A DNA stretch of 64,000 bases from Pseudeuparius sepicola (Eukaryota; Arthropoda; Insecta; Coleoptera; Anthribidae), in assembly GCA_963920635.1 (NCBI GenBank), contig OY987298.1, positions 35,123,787-35,187,786 on the forward strand, read 5' to 3'. The position numbers and the translations under genes are program-made. Below are positions 45,711-56,419 of this stretch, in pieces. Positions within the stretch are counted from its first letter, which is position 1. Each line of letters begins with the position of its first letter. The notes below the pieces were generated by a model. That model was given only the letters and a program-made list of their open reading frames with translations. It ran no database searches and had not been told where the DNA came from.

Positions 45711-47300
45711 GTAAGAAATACATGGGTAGTAAATATACGTAATGCTATACGTGCTTGCTTGAACATTATTGATTTTCTTTTTATGCACAGGTCCAGATTA
45801 AAGAGGATGTAATATTATGTGCCGTTAAAAATGACCCCCAAACTCGGCCATATAACTTTCTAAACGGATTGGCCGATTTTCGTCATATTTGGCACAGGTT
45901 ACTAAGAAAAATGGTTCCTATAATTATTTTTGTACATATACCTTTTCTTTAAAGTAGGGAGCCTATCTGGATGCAGAAATGTGTTTTTTTTTTCACAGAA
46001 AGCATCGTTTTCGAGATAACAAAAAACTACCAAGCTCGCAAGCCCTAAAATTTAACGCAGATCAAAGTTACCATTGGAAACAAAAACTTATTGACTTATG
46101 ATCTGACGTTTAGTTTGACACTGAATTTGTAAGATGGACAACGACTGTATCAGGGCCTAACCTCAAAACTTCCGTTAAATGAGCACAATAGGTAAAAAAT
46201 GTTCCTATATGAAAAGTTCGAGTTTTTAAAAGATTTTGTGTCAAATATCAAATTAAGTTGAAGTTTTCGACGGGTTTTTAGTAGGTAAGGCAAGGATAAT
46301 ACCTACGTGCTTAGGTTTTTGCTGAGTAATAGTTTTACTGAGTGATACCGGTAGTTTCTGCACCATCTGCGTCAACATTTGAACCTTCAGAACTTTTATT
46401 TGTGCTAAGCCAGTAATACTTCTCCTAAGTGGTTTAGAATATATTGATCATTTTTCTCAGAAATTCGCACCAAAGAAAATAAAGTTGAATCATTCGAAAA
46501 TATTTTAATAGTTATACATATTCAAATCAACAATCAACACGATGAAAATATTAACACTGACAAAATTGTGCAGTTTATCTACAACGAATAACAACGAATA
46601 ACAACGAAACAAAATTTATTGTAAAAAGGTATAAGATTAGCCTGAGTTTGGCTGAAACTTGTGACTCTTGGTATAAAGTGTAAATAAACTCACTTGGAAT
46701 ACAGTGTTATATGGGGCGCGATCTATTTCATAGCATTTACCACGCCTTGCTACTGGTAAAAATACCAGACTTATCAGCAAAAATCACCCGTATAAAGTTC
46801 AAAGTTTCTTATGCGGTCTACGTCGATCTAGTCAAGGAAGCAGCCAATAAAAAAGCGAGCGTAAGCGTAGCGATTTTATTGGTCGGCGTTTCGGAGATCC
46901 GCATGGAGCAGGTGTCGACGTGGGCCAGTTAGGCCAGTATAATCAGTGCCGTGCACGGAAATAACGATTGCCCTTTATTTTACGGATTTTGGTTTTGTGT
47001 AATATAGATTTTTGTGTGGTGTTGTTTTGTGTGTAACAAAATTATTGGCTTGCTTTGGTTTGAATTATTTCAAAGTTTATTTTATTCTTTTTTAGAGTAT
47101 TTAAATAAAATTTGTATAATATTATTAAGGGCCCCGTGCCTCCTATGACTCGGTTTGGTTTTACAAAGGAAACGCCGCCCAAACGTTTTTTTGCTGTTCC
47201 AAGTTAGTTCGTTTATACCATACCTATTCAAATGGAGATTAGAATTCAGCGCTCAACAGGTTCATGAATGTCACTGAATTCTCAATAACCGCTTATAATA
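45711..47300. other. Putative intron with repeat R3
   Basis: Gene-free apart from repeats. It contains R3 copy 2 (46692-46815, with its continuation at 47185-47230), separated by a segment with a small open frame of no known function. TTGGCCGATTTTCGTCATATTTGG near 45868-45895 resembles interior fold-back sequence. Confidence 0.4.
46692..46815 (+). repeat. Interspersed repeat R3, copy 2
   Basis: This is the partner of 38868-39000. It carries an extra roughly 25 bp (CACGCCTTGCTACTGG-like) and is split from its downstream block by several hundred bases. Confidence 0.6.
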
Positions 47301-47530
47301 ACTACAACGCGGTAAATCTAGCAAGCGGCCAACCGGGCACGATTCCATCTATCCGATAATGGGGCGGGCAATTCACTCTTGTCCGAACAAACTTGAATAA
47401 AAGCGGGAAACGCCAGATGACAGTGAACCCTTTCAGTATTAAATTAAAACAGCGGATATGATGCCCGGGCCAGACAGCCCGCAGCCCCCTTGCGGCACAC
47501 AATAATTCCGAAGCGACCTAAAGGGTCGTT
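47300..47530 (-). repeat. Interspersed repeat R4, copy 1 (reverse)
   Basis: In reverse complement it matches 48505-48720 and 50893-51090: GGAATTATTGTG, GCTGCGGGCTGTC, TTTAATTTAATACTGAAAGG, GTTC.CTGTCATC.GGCGTTTCC, GCTTTTATTC..GTTTGTTCGG and GAATTGCCC. GC content exceeds the surroundings. No transposon ends were recognised. GGTTCGCTGTCAT loosely recalls a Pol III B-box, so SINE origin is possible but unproven. Confidence 0.75.
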
Positions 47531-48504
47531 ACCGAATTCACAGTTGATGGGTTGAATCGATACCGGTCGCTAATCCGTGGACTGTGTTTCAACCGCAGTT
47601 ACGCCATTTTTCGGGCCATAACGAACAATATTTTCGATAATTCCTTTGAAACGCCGGTCGGACAAAATATTTTTTCTTGATAAATAAATCGCAGAATACA
47701 TCCAACCTGTTATTATTTGTAAATTTAACTGGATCGCTACGTGTACACCTAAATTATACTGTTCACGATAAATTATGTTATTGGAATATTAAAAATGTAG
47801 GTATATTATGTAGATACATCTTACTTGCTTAAATATTTTCCTTATAACTTCTACAGGTTGTTTTAAGTTACTACATTTATAATTTTATTGCAGACTCATT
47901 TGCATTTTTTTGTTGTTTTGGAAGCGTGTCTCTCATAAAAACATACCTTTAGTGGTACATTTATTTTTCTAGCAAATTTATTTAGGTCAACATAGGTTAA
48001 TGATCTATTAGGTAGCTTTATAGAGAAAGGTTTTGAACTAAGTTTTTTTTTTGTAAAAACAAACCAAATCCACCACCATTATTTTGTCGCATGTAAGGAC
48101 CTGGTCCTGGTTTTCCGATAGCTTCTATATTGCTTAGATTGTGTCATTTTTCTTCAACCATCGTTTTTTGAGCTATAGCATAATTATATTAAACTTCTGA
48201 AAGGGCGTTTGGAAAATGTTTTAAATTATAAATGTAAAATTAAATTAAAATGCCTGGTCTTTATCTCACGATTTTTTATCAAAATTTTGTCTGGAGGATA
48301 TTACCATAGCAAATTTTTTCCTCTTTGTATATTAGGTTCCTACCACAATTCGACCAAATTGCAGCGATATTACAGAGTTTATTTATGATCGAAACTTGTA
48401 GTCGATTGGCTGTTTAATACATAAATATAAAATATATTTATGAGATGATTTAAATGAAATTGTTACCTGTTTTGATACCATCCATCAATTCCGAATTCAA
48501 TCCT
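47531..48504. other. Gene-free stretch
   Basis: No gene or recognisable element between repeat R4 copies 1 and 2. Confidence 0.45.
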
Positions 48505-48720
48505 TTAGATCCCTTTGAAATTATTGTGCGTTGGCAGGCCAGCTGAGGACGGGGAACTGTGGCATCGGATTCAAACGCAATACCTACCCCTGTTTAATTT
48601 AATATTGAAAAGGTTCGCTGTCATCCGGTGTTTCCTGCTTTATTCGGGTTTGATCGGGCAAGGGCGAATTGCCCCCATTCTCATGCCTGGATGCCGCTTG
48701 TCAAAGAAGTATTCATAACA
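48505..48720 (+). repeat. Interspersed repeat R4, copy 2
   Basis: Forward copy; see the entry at 47300. It shares the CCCTTTG.. and GAATTATTGTG.. start and ends near ATTCTCATGCCTGG. Confidence 0.75.
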
Positions 48721-48867
48721 ATGAGTAAAGATTACCGGGATATTGAAAATGTAGATAGGGGCTTTTATCAATCAGTTGATTCGGAAATTTTCATCTACAT
48801 TAATTTGCATAGATATCAAAAGTCACATGTTTTAGCCTCATATGATTTTTGAAGTAACTACGATACG

Positions 48868-49479
48868 TAGAGATTCACGGCTTGACTTGATATTCAAGCT
48901 ACTTGACTTGAATTGACTTGAAATCAAGTCAAGTTCAAGTCAAGTATTAATTTTCCAATATCAAGTCAAGTATTTATTTTTCAAGTACTTGAAAAATCAA
49001 GTTTTTCTTGAAGCTACTTGATTACTTGATTTTTTATCAATTTAAAAGTTATTATCAGGTAGGGCAGTTACAAGTAAATAATAATAATAAACCTTTGCAT
49101 TGTACACTTTTTTGCAAAACTAGAAAAGGACTAGGAAAGAACAAAAATAAACTATTTCAAGTCCACTTTTTAATGTTATCATTTTCCATCCACGACTTAA
49201 GGCATATTAGGCATCTAGTGGATTTGGCGCTTAACCGATTTCGCGTTTTTGTAACTGTCAAAGCAGCCCTGGAAAACTGTCTTTCAATAGGAGCTGAAGA
49301 CGCTGGAGTTGACAAGAATAGAGATTCATGGCTTGACTTGATATTCAAGTTCAAGTCAAGTAGTAATTTTCCAATATCAAGTCAAGTCAAGTACCTATTT
49401 AATTTGTCAAAAGCTTGATTTTCAAGTCAAGTCAAGTAATTTGTTAAAATGTCAAGCTACTTGACTTGATGAAACCCTA
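48868..49479. mobile_element. 612-bp hAT element with perfect 8-bp duplication
   Basis: The left end is TAGAGATTCACGG; the inverse of the right end is TAGGGTTTCATC. Flanks at 48860-48867 and 49480-49487 are both ACGATACG. Both subterminal zones are packed with TCAAG/CTTGA words (TTGACTTGA and CAAGTCAAGT). The minus strand encodes a hAT dimerisation domain (49157-49354). A second copy of the left terminus occurs inside at 49319, in the same orientation. Confidence 0.92.
49157..49354 (-). pseudogene. hAT transposase C-terminal dimerisation fragment
   Basis: The minus frame contains PASSAPIERQFSRAALTVTK and TRNRLSAKSTRCLICLKSW, the end of the hAT catalytic domain that mediates dimerisation (SS..[VI]ER.FS.A......R..L......L..L...W). 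Upstream of PASSAP the frame enters a copy of the element terminus, so the protein was cut there by internal deletion. It belongs to the element 48868-49479 and is non-functional alone. Confidence 0.85.
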
Positions 49480-49487
49480 ACGATACG

Positions 49488-50004
49488 GTTTATATTTATA
49501 GACATCCCAGCACCGCGCTGAAACAAAATGGCGGTTCAATGAAAAAGTCTTGAGTTTTAAATTGTCAGCACAGCAGAGTTGCAGCGCTGTGTATCTGTAT
49601 TCTGTGAGGCCTTTTTTAATTCGTACCTACTTTTTCTAGGTTTTGAGGCTACTTTAAAAATCTACTATTAGTTATAAGCAAAAAGGTACCCTTGACCCCA
49701 ATTTCAAAAAAATCAATCGTTTCTGAGAAAATCCTTGTAATATGATGTGAATTCCTGATTTTTTTTTATTAGAAAAAATTCTGCAATCGAAATAATTATT
49801 TATTTAAATGAGTTAGTTCAGTTTTAGTGATAACCTGCTATAAGTTTTTAAAGTTTGTAAAGTTTTTACATAAAATGTTCTTTCTAACAATATGAAGAAA
49901 TGCTGCCTACCACTGTTGTAAATTTCATCCGCGTAAATAACAGCCAGAGCATTCGCTCAAAAACCTACCACGGAAAACCCTATAGAAACCCATAGTAATC
50001 CCAC
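49488..50004. other. Gene-free stretch
   Basis: Nothing recognised beyond ordinary AT-rich background. Confidence 0.45.
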
Positions 50005-50307
50005 GTATTGCCGGCAAAAGCTGTAATAAAATAACTATTACCTTGTTTGACTAAAATTTTGCGTCATTTCAATTTATGCTAGTCAAACAGAGTAATCGGC
50101 CGCTACAGCGTCTGACTGCCGTTTGTTCAGACAAATTCTACAAATTTTCAACAAACTGAACAAACCGCAGTCAGATGCTGTAACGTTCAATGGTTCGGCA
50201 GATTACTCTGTTTGACTAACATAGAAAGAAGGGCAATCCTTGAAATGGCGCAAAATTTGAGTCAAACAAAGTAATAGTTACTTTATTACTGCTTTTGCCT
50301 TCAATAC
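50005..50307. mobile_element. 303-bp hairpin MITE-like element
   Basis: The ends GTATTGCCGGCAAAAGC and GCTTTTGCCTTCAATAC are inverse, and the whole length folds. Examples are AATAACTATTACCTTGTTTG with its inverse at 50251-50285, TAGTCAAACAGAGTAATC with 50200-50216, and GTCTGACTGCCGTTTGTTCA with 50155-50176. The loop is about 30 bases near 50130-50155. No clear target duplication was found; superfamily unknown. Confidence 0.8.
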
Positions 50308-51969
50308 CTGTAATGGCTAGGATTTCCGCGAAATGACGTATTACGCCCGATGCCTACGACATATAGATTTCACCCAGTACTCTTGGCCACCAGAGTTGTT
50401 TTTCTAAAGATATGTTGTATACGCTCTGCCCCGACCTCGAATCGAACCAAGATCGATCAGAGGCAGAAAAGCCCAACTATTTATAAATACCTCTTGCATC
50501 TTATCGGATGACCCGCAGATGTCTAGCAAAATATGTGAAGATCGTCCATTACCATGTATACTTAGGTGTTTTTCTTATCCATAAGAAACACTTTAGCGTT
50601 ATTTTAATAGGAAATGCTCCGGATAAAAAATTGAAGTTGTTTTTGTTGCCAGTTTAAAATTTTGGCACTTATTTCTGGCACACACTGAATATGCTTGTTG
50701 AATAATATATTATTAAACTTCTTTCGTTCATTTCACATATGCGTATGGTTCTTTCAACTTTATTCTAAAATAACTAAGTATAGGTACTTAGGGCACAGCT
50801 ATTATAGCTATATATCGCATTCAGCCGATATAACTGCATTTAAAGCATAATCCATTCATTCAATTAGTGACTCATCAATTGAAAATTCGGCAAGAGCCCT
50901 TTGGGTCTCTTTGGAATTATTGTGGGTGGGCAAGCGGACGCTGCGGGCTGTCGGCTCGGATATCAGATCCAAACGCAATACTCCTGTCGATTTAGTATTG
51001 AAAGGGTTCGCTGTCATCTGGCATTTGCTGCTTTTATTTGGGTTTGTTCGGGCAAGGATGAATTGCCCCTATGCTCGGATACTATAGATATTCGCCAACA
51101 TGGAAACATGAAATGTATCGGTGTACCTAATATATTAATTCTGTCGAGCAAATAAAATAATGATGTCAATTTATTGAGAATTTCTTAGCTTTTCTCATAG
51201 TCGACATTCACTGCGAAAACCGAACCTGCATATAAATTATGTCAAGCCTCAGAGAAATAACCAAGGATAGAGGGAATAAGAACAAAAAGTAAACAGAGCC
51301 AACATCTTTTTGAGTGATGCCACGTACTACATTGTTTACAGCATTTCATTTCAAAATAGACGGGTTTAATAATGAATAATGGGATTAAAGAAGACACACC
51401 TTCCATAACATTAAATTAAAGAATGTAACTATCAATTCCTTGTATGTGACAATTTTAAATTAAAACTAAATTGCGCTGTAAGTATAGTAGCTAATTATCA
51501 CTTTAATAAAATCGTCAACAGACACTTCATATCGCCCAACATGGCAACGCCGCCGTCCGCTGCCGTCTGTCGCCGCATGCATTCAATCTCCCTGAATTGT
51601 GTTTTTACCGTGTGTTATTTTCGTGTTTTCAAAAGTTTTTTTTGTTAATTTATAACTATATATTAGTAATTAAGATATAGTGACTGATTTTGTATGCAAT
51701 GGGACGCGGAAAGCATGTGGTGTGTGGCCAAATTGATATTTCTGAGGATATAACCTATCACAGGTCAACGGTGTACCTCTGAAAAATAAAAAACATGGAA
51801 ACGGCTTCCACTACTGCAATGTTTTGTTCCTGTAGAATTTTTGATTATACAATAGGCCACAGGCGAGGTCGCCATGATTGTAAAATATTAACGATGGAAA
51901 ACGAAACTGCCCCAAGATAAATTCAATAGCATTATTCATTTGATCAATCGTTTCACATAAAAAATATAA
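50308..51969. other. Gene-free stretch containing repeat R4 copy 3
   Basis: Aside from R4 (50893-51090), no gene is supported. A GC-richer patch at 51540-51590 (around ATGGCAACGCCGCCGTCCGC) has no continuing frame. The 63-codon minus frame at 51811-52002 crosses the retrotransposon end. Confidence 0.45.
50893..51090 (+). repeat. Interspersed repeat R4, copy 3
   Basis: Forward copy with CCTTTGGGTCTCTTTGGAAT and TATTGAAAGGGTTCGCTGTC; ends near CCCCTATGCTCGGATA. Confidence 0.75.
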
Positions 51970-52117
51970 ATTATATTTTGGAACCGTTTCCTTATAGACC
52001 ACCGTGTGGTTTCGCCTTCCAGCGCGAAACTGACCACTAGCAAAAACTTTGACAAAAAAACACTGTTATCGCGCCTCGCGCGCCCCGGCTTACTCATTAT
52101 CTTTTCTAGTGCGAACC
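51970..52117 (+). repeat. Left inverted terminal repeat of the DIRS-like element
   Basis: It contains CTTATAGACCACCGTGTGG, TTCCAGCGCGAAACTGACCA and CGGCTTACTCATTATCTTTT, which reappear inverted at 56420-56540. It has about 30 bp in the middle (around 52043-52075) that differ from the right copy. Confidence 0.85.
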
Positions 52118-52140
52118 CGATCACATTTGTAAGTTAAAAT

Positions 52141-53530
52141 ATGCCCGGCAAACGTAGAAAAATCGCTCAAAAATTGTGTAAAATTAAAAAGAAGATAGGA
52201 AAATTTGAGAAGTGGGTTACTGAACTATCCGAAACGAGTAAGTACAAATTAATTAAACAGATATGAGTGTTTTAGGGAAATATATGAAATATTATTTTTA
52301 ATACTTAATTTATCGAGTCTAAATTATATCTATACACATCATTATGTGTATTAGGGCATTCAACAACGAGGCTTAATTATATCTAGCTCGTTAATATTGG
52401 GTTTATAAATACCTTCTATACCTAGGTATACCAAAGAGATATAGATCTTTGTTTTAATGTATTTCTTATACGTAAACGGGACTTTATGATTATACATAAC
52501 TCGTTGGCGTTGTTAACGGAAAAGTTAACCTGGAATGCTATAAATTTCCAGGTGGATCAGAATCCGAGACGTCAAGTTCGGATTCAGAGGCTATTCGGCC
52601 GGCTAATGATCCAGGCCATGCACCCCCAACCTCAGGCGAGGAGGAGGAGGAACAAGTTACCCCGACCAATATAGTTACCACAGCTGAGGTGCACCAACCA
52701 CCAAAATCAGGCTCACAGGTTGATCCGGCAATCTGCCAATTATTGGGGATGAACTATCAACTGGTGACATATTCGGAAACCCGATACATAATGATGTCGT
52801 AACCTGCTGGTCGGCGTATTTGAACAAAGGTCTCGATTCCGAATTAAGAGACACACTTGCTGAGAAGTGGCGAATTCCGCAGAATTCTCCTTTATTATGC
52901 GCCCCGAAGGTTAACACCGAGATCAAGGGGTTATATTCTCCCAGTGAATTGCGCAGGGACACATTCCTGTCAAATATTCAAGAAACGATGGGCAAGAGTT
53001 TGAGTGCATTGGGAAGCATATTAGACCATAATATACTAAATGATAAAATATCATTGGATGCGGAAGTAAAGAAGCAGATTTTGCCTACCATTTCAGAATC
53101 TGCAAAATTAATGTGCGAATCTCATTTTTATTAACACGTCACAGAAAATACGAACTTATGGGACCGATGAATGAAGTAGTTAAGAAAATTGTCGGAGATT
53201 CGATATCTGATACATTTCTATTTGGATTGGAATTTAATGAACAATGCAAGTCGGCACAAGCGGCCCAGAAAGCCTTAAAAGACTTTAAAACACCAACACC
53301 CATGACAACTAAGAAGCCATCGAACCAACCGTTGGCGAGTTATTTAAATTCCAAGCGTCCGTACCGCAAGCCCAAATTCAAGGAACAACCCGAATACAAA
53401 TACAAAACGAGAGGGGGGGAGCTACAGGAACAGCAACATAACATCAACTCGCAGACCGCAGAACAGCACGAACGGGAGGCGGCAGGAATAGAGGTACCAG
53501 TGCAGAATTATAGTAGTAAATATGCAGGTA
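52141..53530 (+). pseudogene. DIRS-like gag with a probable intron, frameshifted
   Basis: ATG at 52141 opens MPGKRRKIAQKLCKIKKK and VTELSET, a basic start. A GTAAGT donor at 52238 and a TTTCCAG acceptor ending at 52551 define a 314-bp intron whose removal restores one frame into SGSESETSSSDSEA and an acidic EEEEE stretch. A one-base loss in the G-run near 52745 shifts frame into GDELSTGDIFG and then the conserved block LRDTLAEKWRIPQNSPLLCA, PKVNTEI, and a helical segment to CESHF. Another shift near 53130 leads to HRKYELMGPMNEVVKKIVGD and a basic tail. It would form the particle structural protein. The gag-pol boundary is not defined by a stop. Confidence 0.75.
52238..52551 (+). other. Probable spliceosomal intron in the DIRS-like gag gene
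   Basis: The donor is GA|GTAAGTA and the acceptor is AAATTTCCAG|GTGG. Exon 1 ends in phase 1 and exon 2 supplies two bases, giving SET-S-GSESET with no stop. Unspliced reading meets a stop about 28 bases into the intron. Confidence 0.65.
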
Positions 53531-55451
53531 GAATTGCCTTATATTATACTAATTGGCTAAGAATCTGTAACGATAAGACAATTCTTAGTTGGGTACAAGG
53601 GTATTCTTTACCATTTAAAAGAAGGCCCAAACAAAAAGACATTAAATCTCAAAAAATTAACAAAACGTACAGAACCAAAATTATTCAGGTTATAAATAGA
53701 TTAGAACAAGTTGGTGCTATAAATTTATGCACTTATAATAAACGTCAGTTTTTGTCTCCATATTTTTTGGTACCAAAACCAAATGGGGATTATCGTTTTG
53801 TTTTAAACTTAAAAAAAATTAAATACCTTTTCGGATAGTTTCCATTTTAAAATGGAAAGTGTAAAATCGGTAAAGACGATTAAATTTTCAGGATGTTACA
53901 TGTGCACTATAGATTTAAAGGATGCATATTTTCTGGTTCCAATATCCAATAAATACAGGAAATAAATACGTTTTTCCTTCGATTCAAAAATTTACGAATT
54001 TACTTGCCTTCCTTTCGGCCTTAGTACAGCCCCATTTGTTTTTTACCAAGATATTTAAACCTGTCTTACATTTCTTGAGAGATCAAGGTATCATGCTAAT
54101 AAATTACTTAGATGATTTGTTAATAATCGGAAAATCTGAATTGGAATGTCGTACAAACTTAAAAATAGTAATTAACTTACTGCAATCCCTTGGTTTCTTA
54201 ATAAATTGTAACAAAAGTTCGCTTGTTCCAAGCCAGTCATGTAGATTCTTAGGGTTCATGTTTAATAGCCGACTCATGACCATAGAGTTGCCACAAGATA
54301 AACAATTAAAAGCTCTTCATAAGGCAAAACGTTTATGTTCTAAACAGTTTTGTACTATTCAACAACTAGCTGAAATTCTAGGATATTTTGTTTCCTTATG
54401 TCAGGCGACAAAATACGGGTGGCTATATACAAAACGATTTGAACGAGCTAAGTATATAGGTTTAAAAAATAACTTTGGCAGTTATCGTGGTCATATAACT
54501 ATAACAAAAGAAATAAAGGAAGATTTAAATTGGTGGACAAATAATATACCCTCAGCCAGTGCAACTCTTAAGGACAAGAACTATGAAATGGAAATCTTTT
54601 CTGATTCATCTAGTTGGGGATGGGGAGCTGTTTGTGGAGATGAAAGAGCACAGGGATTTTGGTCTGCAGATCAAAAAAAGTTACATATAAATTATCTCGA
54701 ACTACTGGCAAGTTTTAATGCACTCAAATGTTTTGCTAAAGACAAAAATCATTATAACATTTTACTGCGCATCGACAACACCACTGCAATTAGTTATATA
54801 AACAGAATGGGGGGTGTAAAATTTAGTAAATTCAATAAAATTTCTAGACACATCTGGCAATGATGTGAAGCTAGAGATCTGTGGATTTTCGCTTCATATA
54901 TTAGCTCCCAAAATAACTTTCAAGCCGATAGGGAATCGCGTCGTAGATATGTCGAAACAGAGTATTCCTTAAATAAGACCGTTTTCAAGACCATAACAGA
55001 GGCATTTGGTAAACCGTCAATTGATATCTTTGCATCCCAATCGAATGCAAAATGTAAAGATTACATTTCGTGGAAAATGGATCCAGACGCGCTTTTTGTA
55101 GACGCTTTCACGGTATCCTGGTCAGGTATATATTTTTACGCATTTCCAACATTTCCGATAATTTTGAAAACCCTGCATAAAATCATATCCGACAAAGCAG
55201 AGGGCATTATAATAGTGCCTGATTGGCGTACCCAACCATGGTATCCAGTCTTCTTAGGTTTACTAAGTTCTACGCCTCTTTATTTTAAACCCAGTCAGAA
55301 TTTAATGTTAGACCCTTTCAGGAATCCACATCCGATCTGGAATCGAATTACCCTGGTTGCCGTGAGATTATCAGGCAAGCATATATGTAAAAAGAGGCGT
55401 CCCTTTATCCGTCATACCAACGTTAATCAGCTCGTTAAGTTTAGCTACGTT
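53520..55451 (+). pseudogene. DIRS-like reverse transcriptase and RNase H, broken
   Basis: Motifs in order: ALYYTNWLRICNDKTILSWV (RT start of the DIRS type), FLSPYFLVPKPNGDYRFVLN, TIDLKDAYFLVPI, FTCLPFGLSTAPFVF, and the catalytic INYLDDLLIIG near 54100. RNase H follows from 54590, with FSDSSSWGWGAV, INYLELLASFNALK and RIDNTTAISYINRMGG (acidic residues D, E, D visible). The C-terminal extension continues with IDIFASQSNAKCKDYISW, DAFTVSW and VVPDWRTQPWYP-like sequence. Frame breaks occur near 53822, 53970 (in-frame stop) and 54050, and a TGA interrupts at 54861. It is a retrotranscription enzyme in the family, inactive here. Confidence 0.9.
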
Positions 55452-56129
55452 AAAGCAATACGATAGCTGTCTTAAGCATTGGTGGACATTTTGCAAAGCA
55501 AATGGACTTGAATGTTTAGATTGCTCTTCGAGATAAGTATTACAATTCTTGCAAAATGAATTTGAAAAAGGATCTAGTTATAATACCTTAAATTCCCACC
55601 GTTCCGCAATAAAATTAATATTATCTGTTGATGAAGACAATACAATTAATAGGTTTTTGAAGAGAGTTTATCGAATAAGACCTACATTTCCTAGGTACCC
55701 CGTTACATGGGATCCGACCCAGGTTTTAGAATATTTAGAAAGTCTTTTTCCATTGGAATCGTTGTCACTCGAAAATTTGTCTTACAAGCTGTAACCTTGT
55801 TAGCCTTAATCTCTGCTCAACGAATTCAAACTCTGAGCAAAATTCAAATTAATAATATAACCAGATCGAATAAAAAAATCGAAATAAGAATAACAGAATT
55901 AATTAAAAATTCAGGCCCTGGAAAATTACAGCCCCTATTAATTGTACCATATTATATAGAAAGACCTGAGGTCTGCGCAGCAAAATGTTTAGATGAGTAT
56001 TTAAGAAGAACGGAAGGAATTAGAGGTGCTACATTCCTTTTATTTTTAACACATAAAAAGCCGCATAAGGCAGCATCCACACAGACTCTTTCTAGGTGGG
56101 TTAAGATATGTGTTGTAATAACTTGTTAA
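55452..56129 (+). pseudogene. DIRS-like tyrosine recombinase, C-terminus missing
   Basis: TLKQYDSCLKHWWTFCKANG opens the core-binding domain, followed by a stop and then YNTLNSHRSAIKLIL and VTWDPTQVLEYLESL. A frameshift near 55785 leads into the catalytic domain VTLLALISAQRIQTLSKIQI (containing the first catalytic Arg), ITELIKNSGPGKLQP, and TQTLSRWVK. Reading then ends at a stop: the H-x-x-R box and nucleophilic Tyr expected in the next 60-100 residues are absent before the internal complementary region. The family enzyme integrates the circular DNA intermediate. This copy cannot be active. Confidence 0.85.
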
Positions 56130-56268
56130 AAAATTATATTTATAATTATAAATTGTTACTTTGGTAATCATTAGTTACTCAAGAATAAACAGTTAAATAT
56201 TTGAGCTCTTTAAATTTGTGACGTCTTTGTATATTCGTAAAATTAGATCGCAAAAAACTTTGAACATC
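56130..56268 (+). other. Truncated 3' zone of the DIRS-like element
   Basis: AT-rich sequence between the recombinase break and the internal complementary region; the missing recombinase C-terminus was probably deleted here. No recognisable coding. Confidence 0.5.
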
Positions 56269-56384
56269 TACACGGTGGTCTATAAGGAAGTGGTTCCGAA
56301 ATATAATCTAAGATTAAACGACTTACCTGTAACGAAGTTCAATCTTGATTATAGGAGGAACCACTTCCGAATAGACCACCCCAC
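56269..56384 (+). repeat. Internal complementary region of the DIRS-like element
   Basis: The first part (CACGGTGGTCTATAAGGAAG...GAAATATAAT) is the reverse complement of the extreme left edge. The second part (AATCTAAGATTAAACGACTT...CGAATAGACCACC) is the reverse complement of the extreme right edge. The two are joined at the point where the element's ends would meet in a circle. This is diagnostic for DIRS1-type elements. Confidence 0.9.
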
Positions 56385-56419
56385 CCATCCCTAGTAGGTT
56401 CCCAAAACGCAATCTAATT

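Noticed and set aside
45791..45950. A second KH-gene exon after the TTTTTATGCACAG acceptor
   Set aside because: The reading VQIKEDVILCAVKND does not match the expected FNFVGKLLGPKGN continuation, and no donor was convincing.
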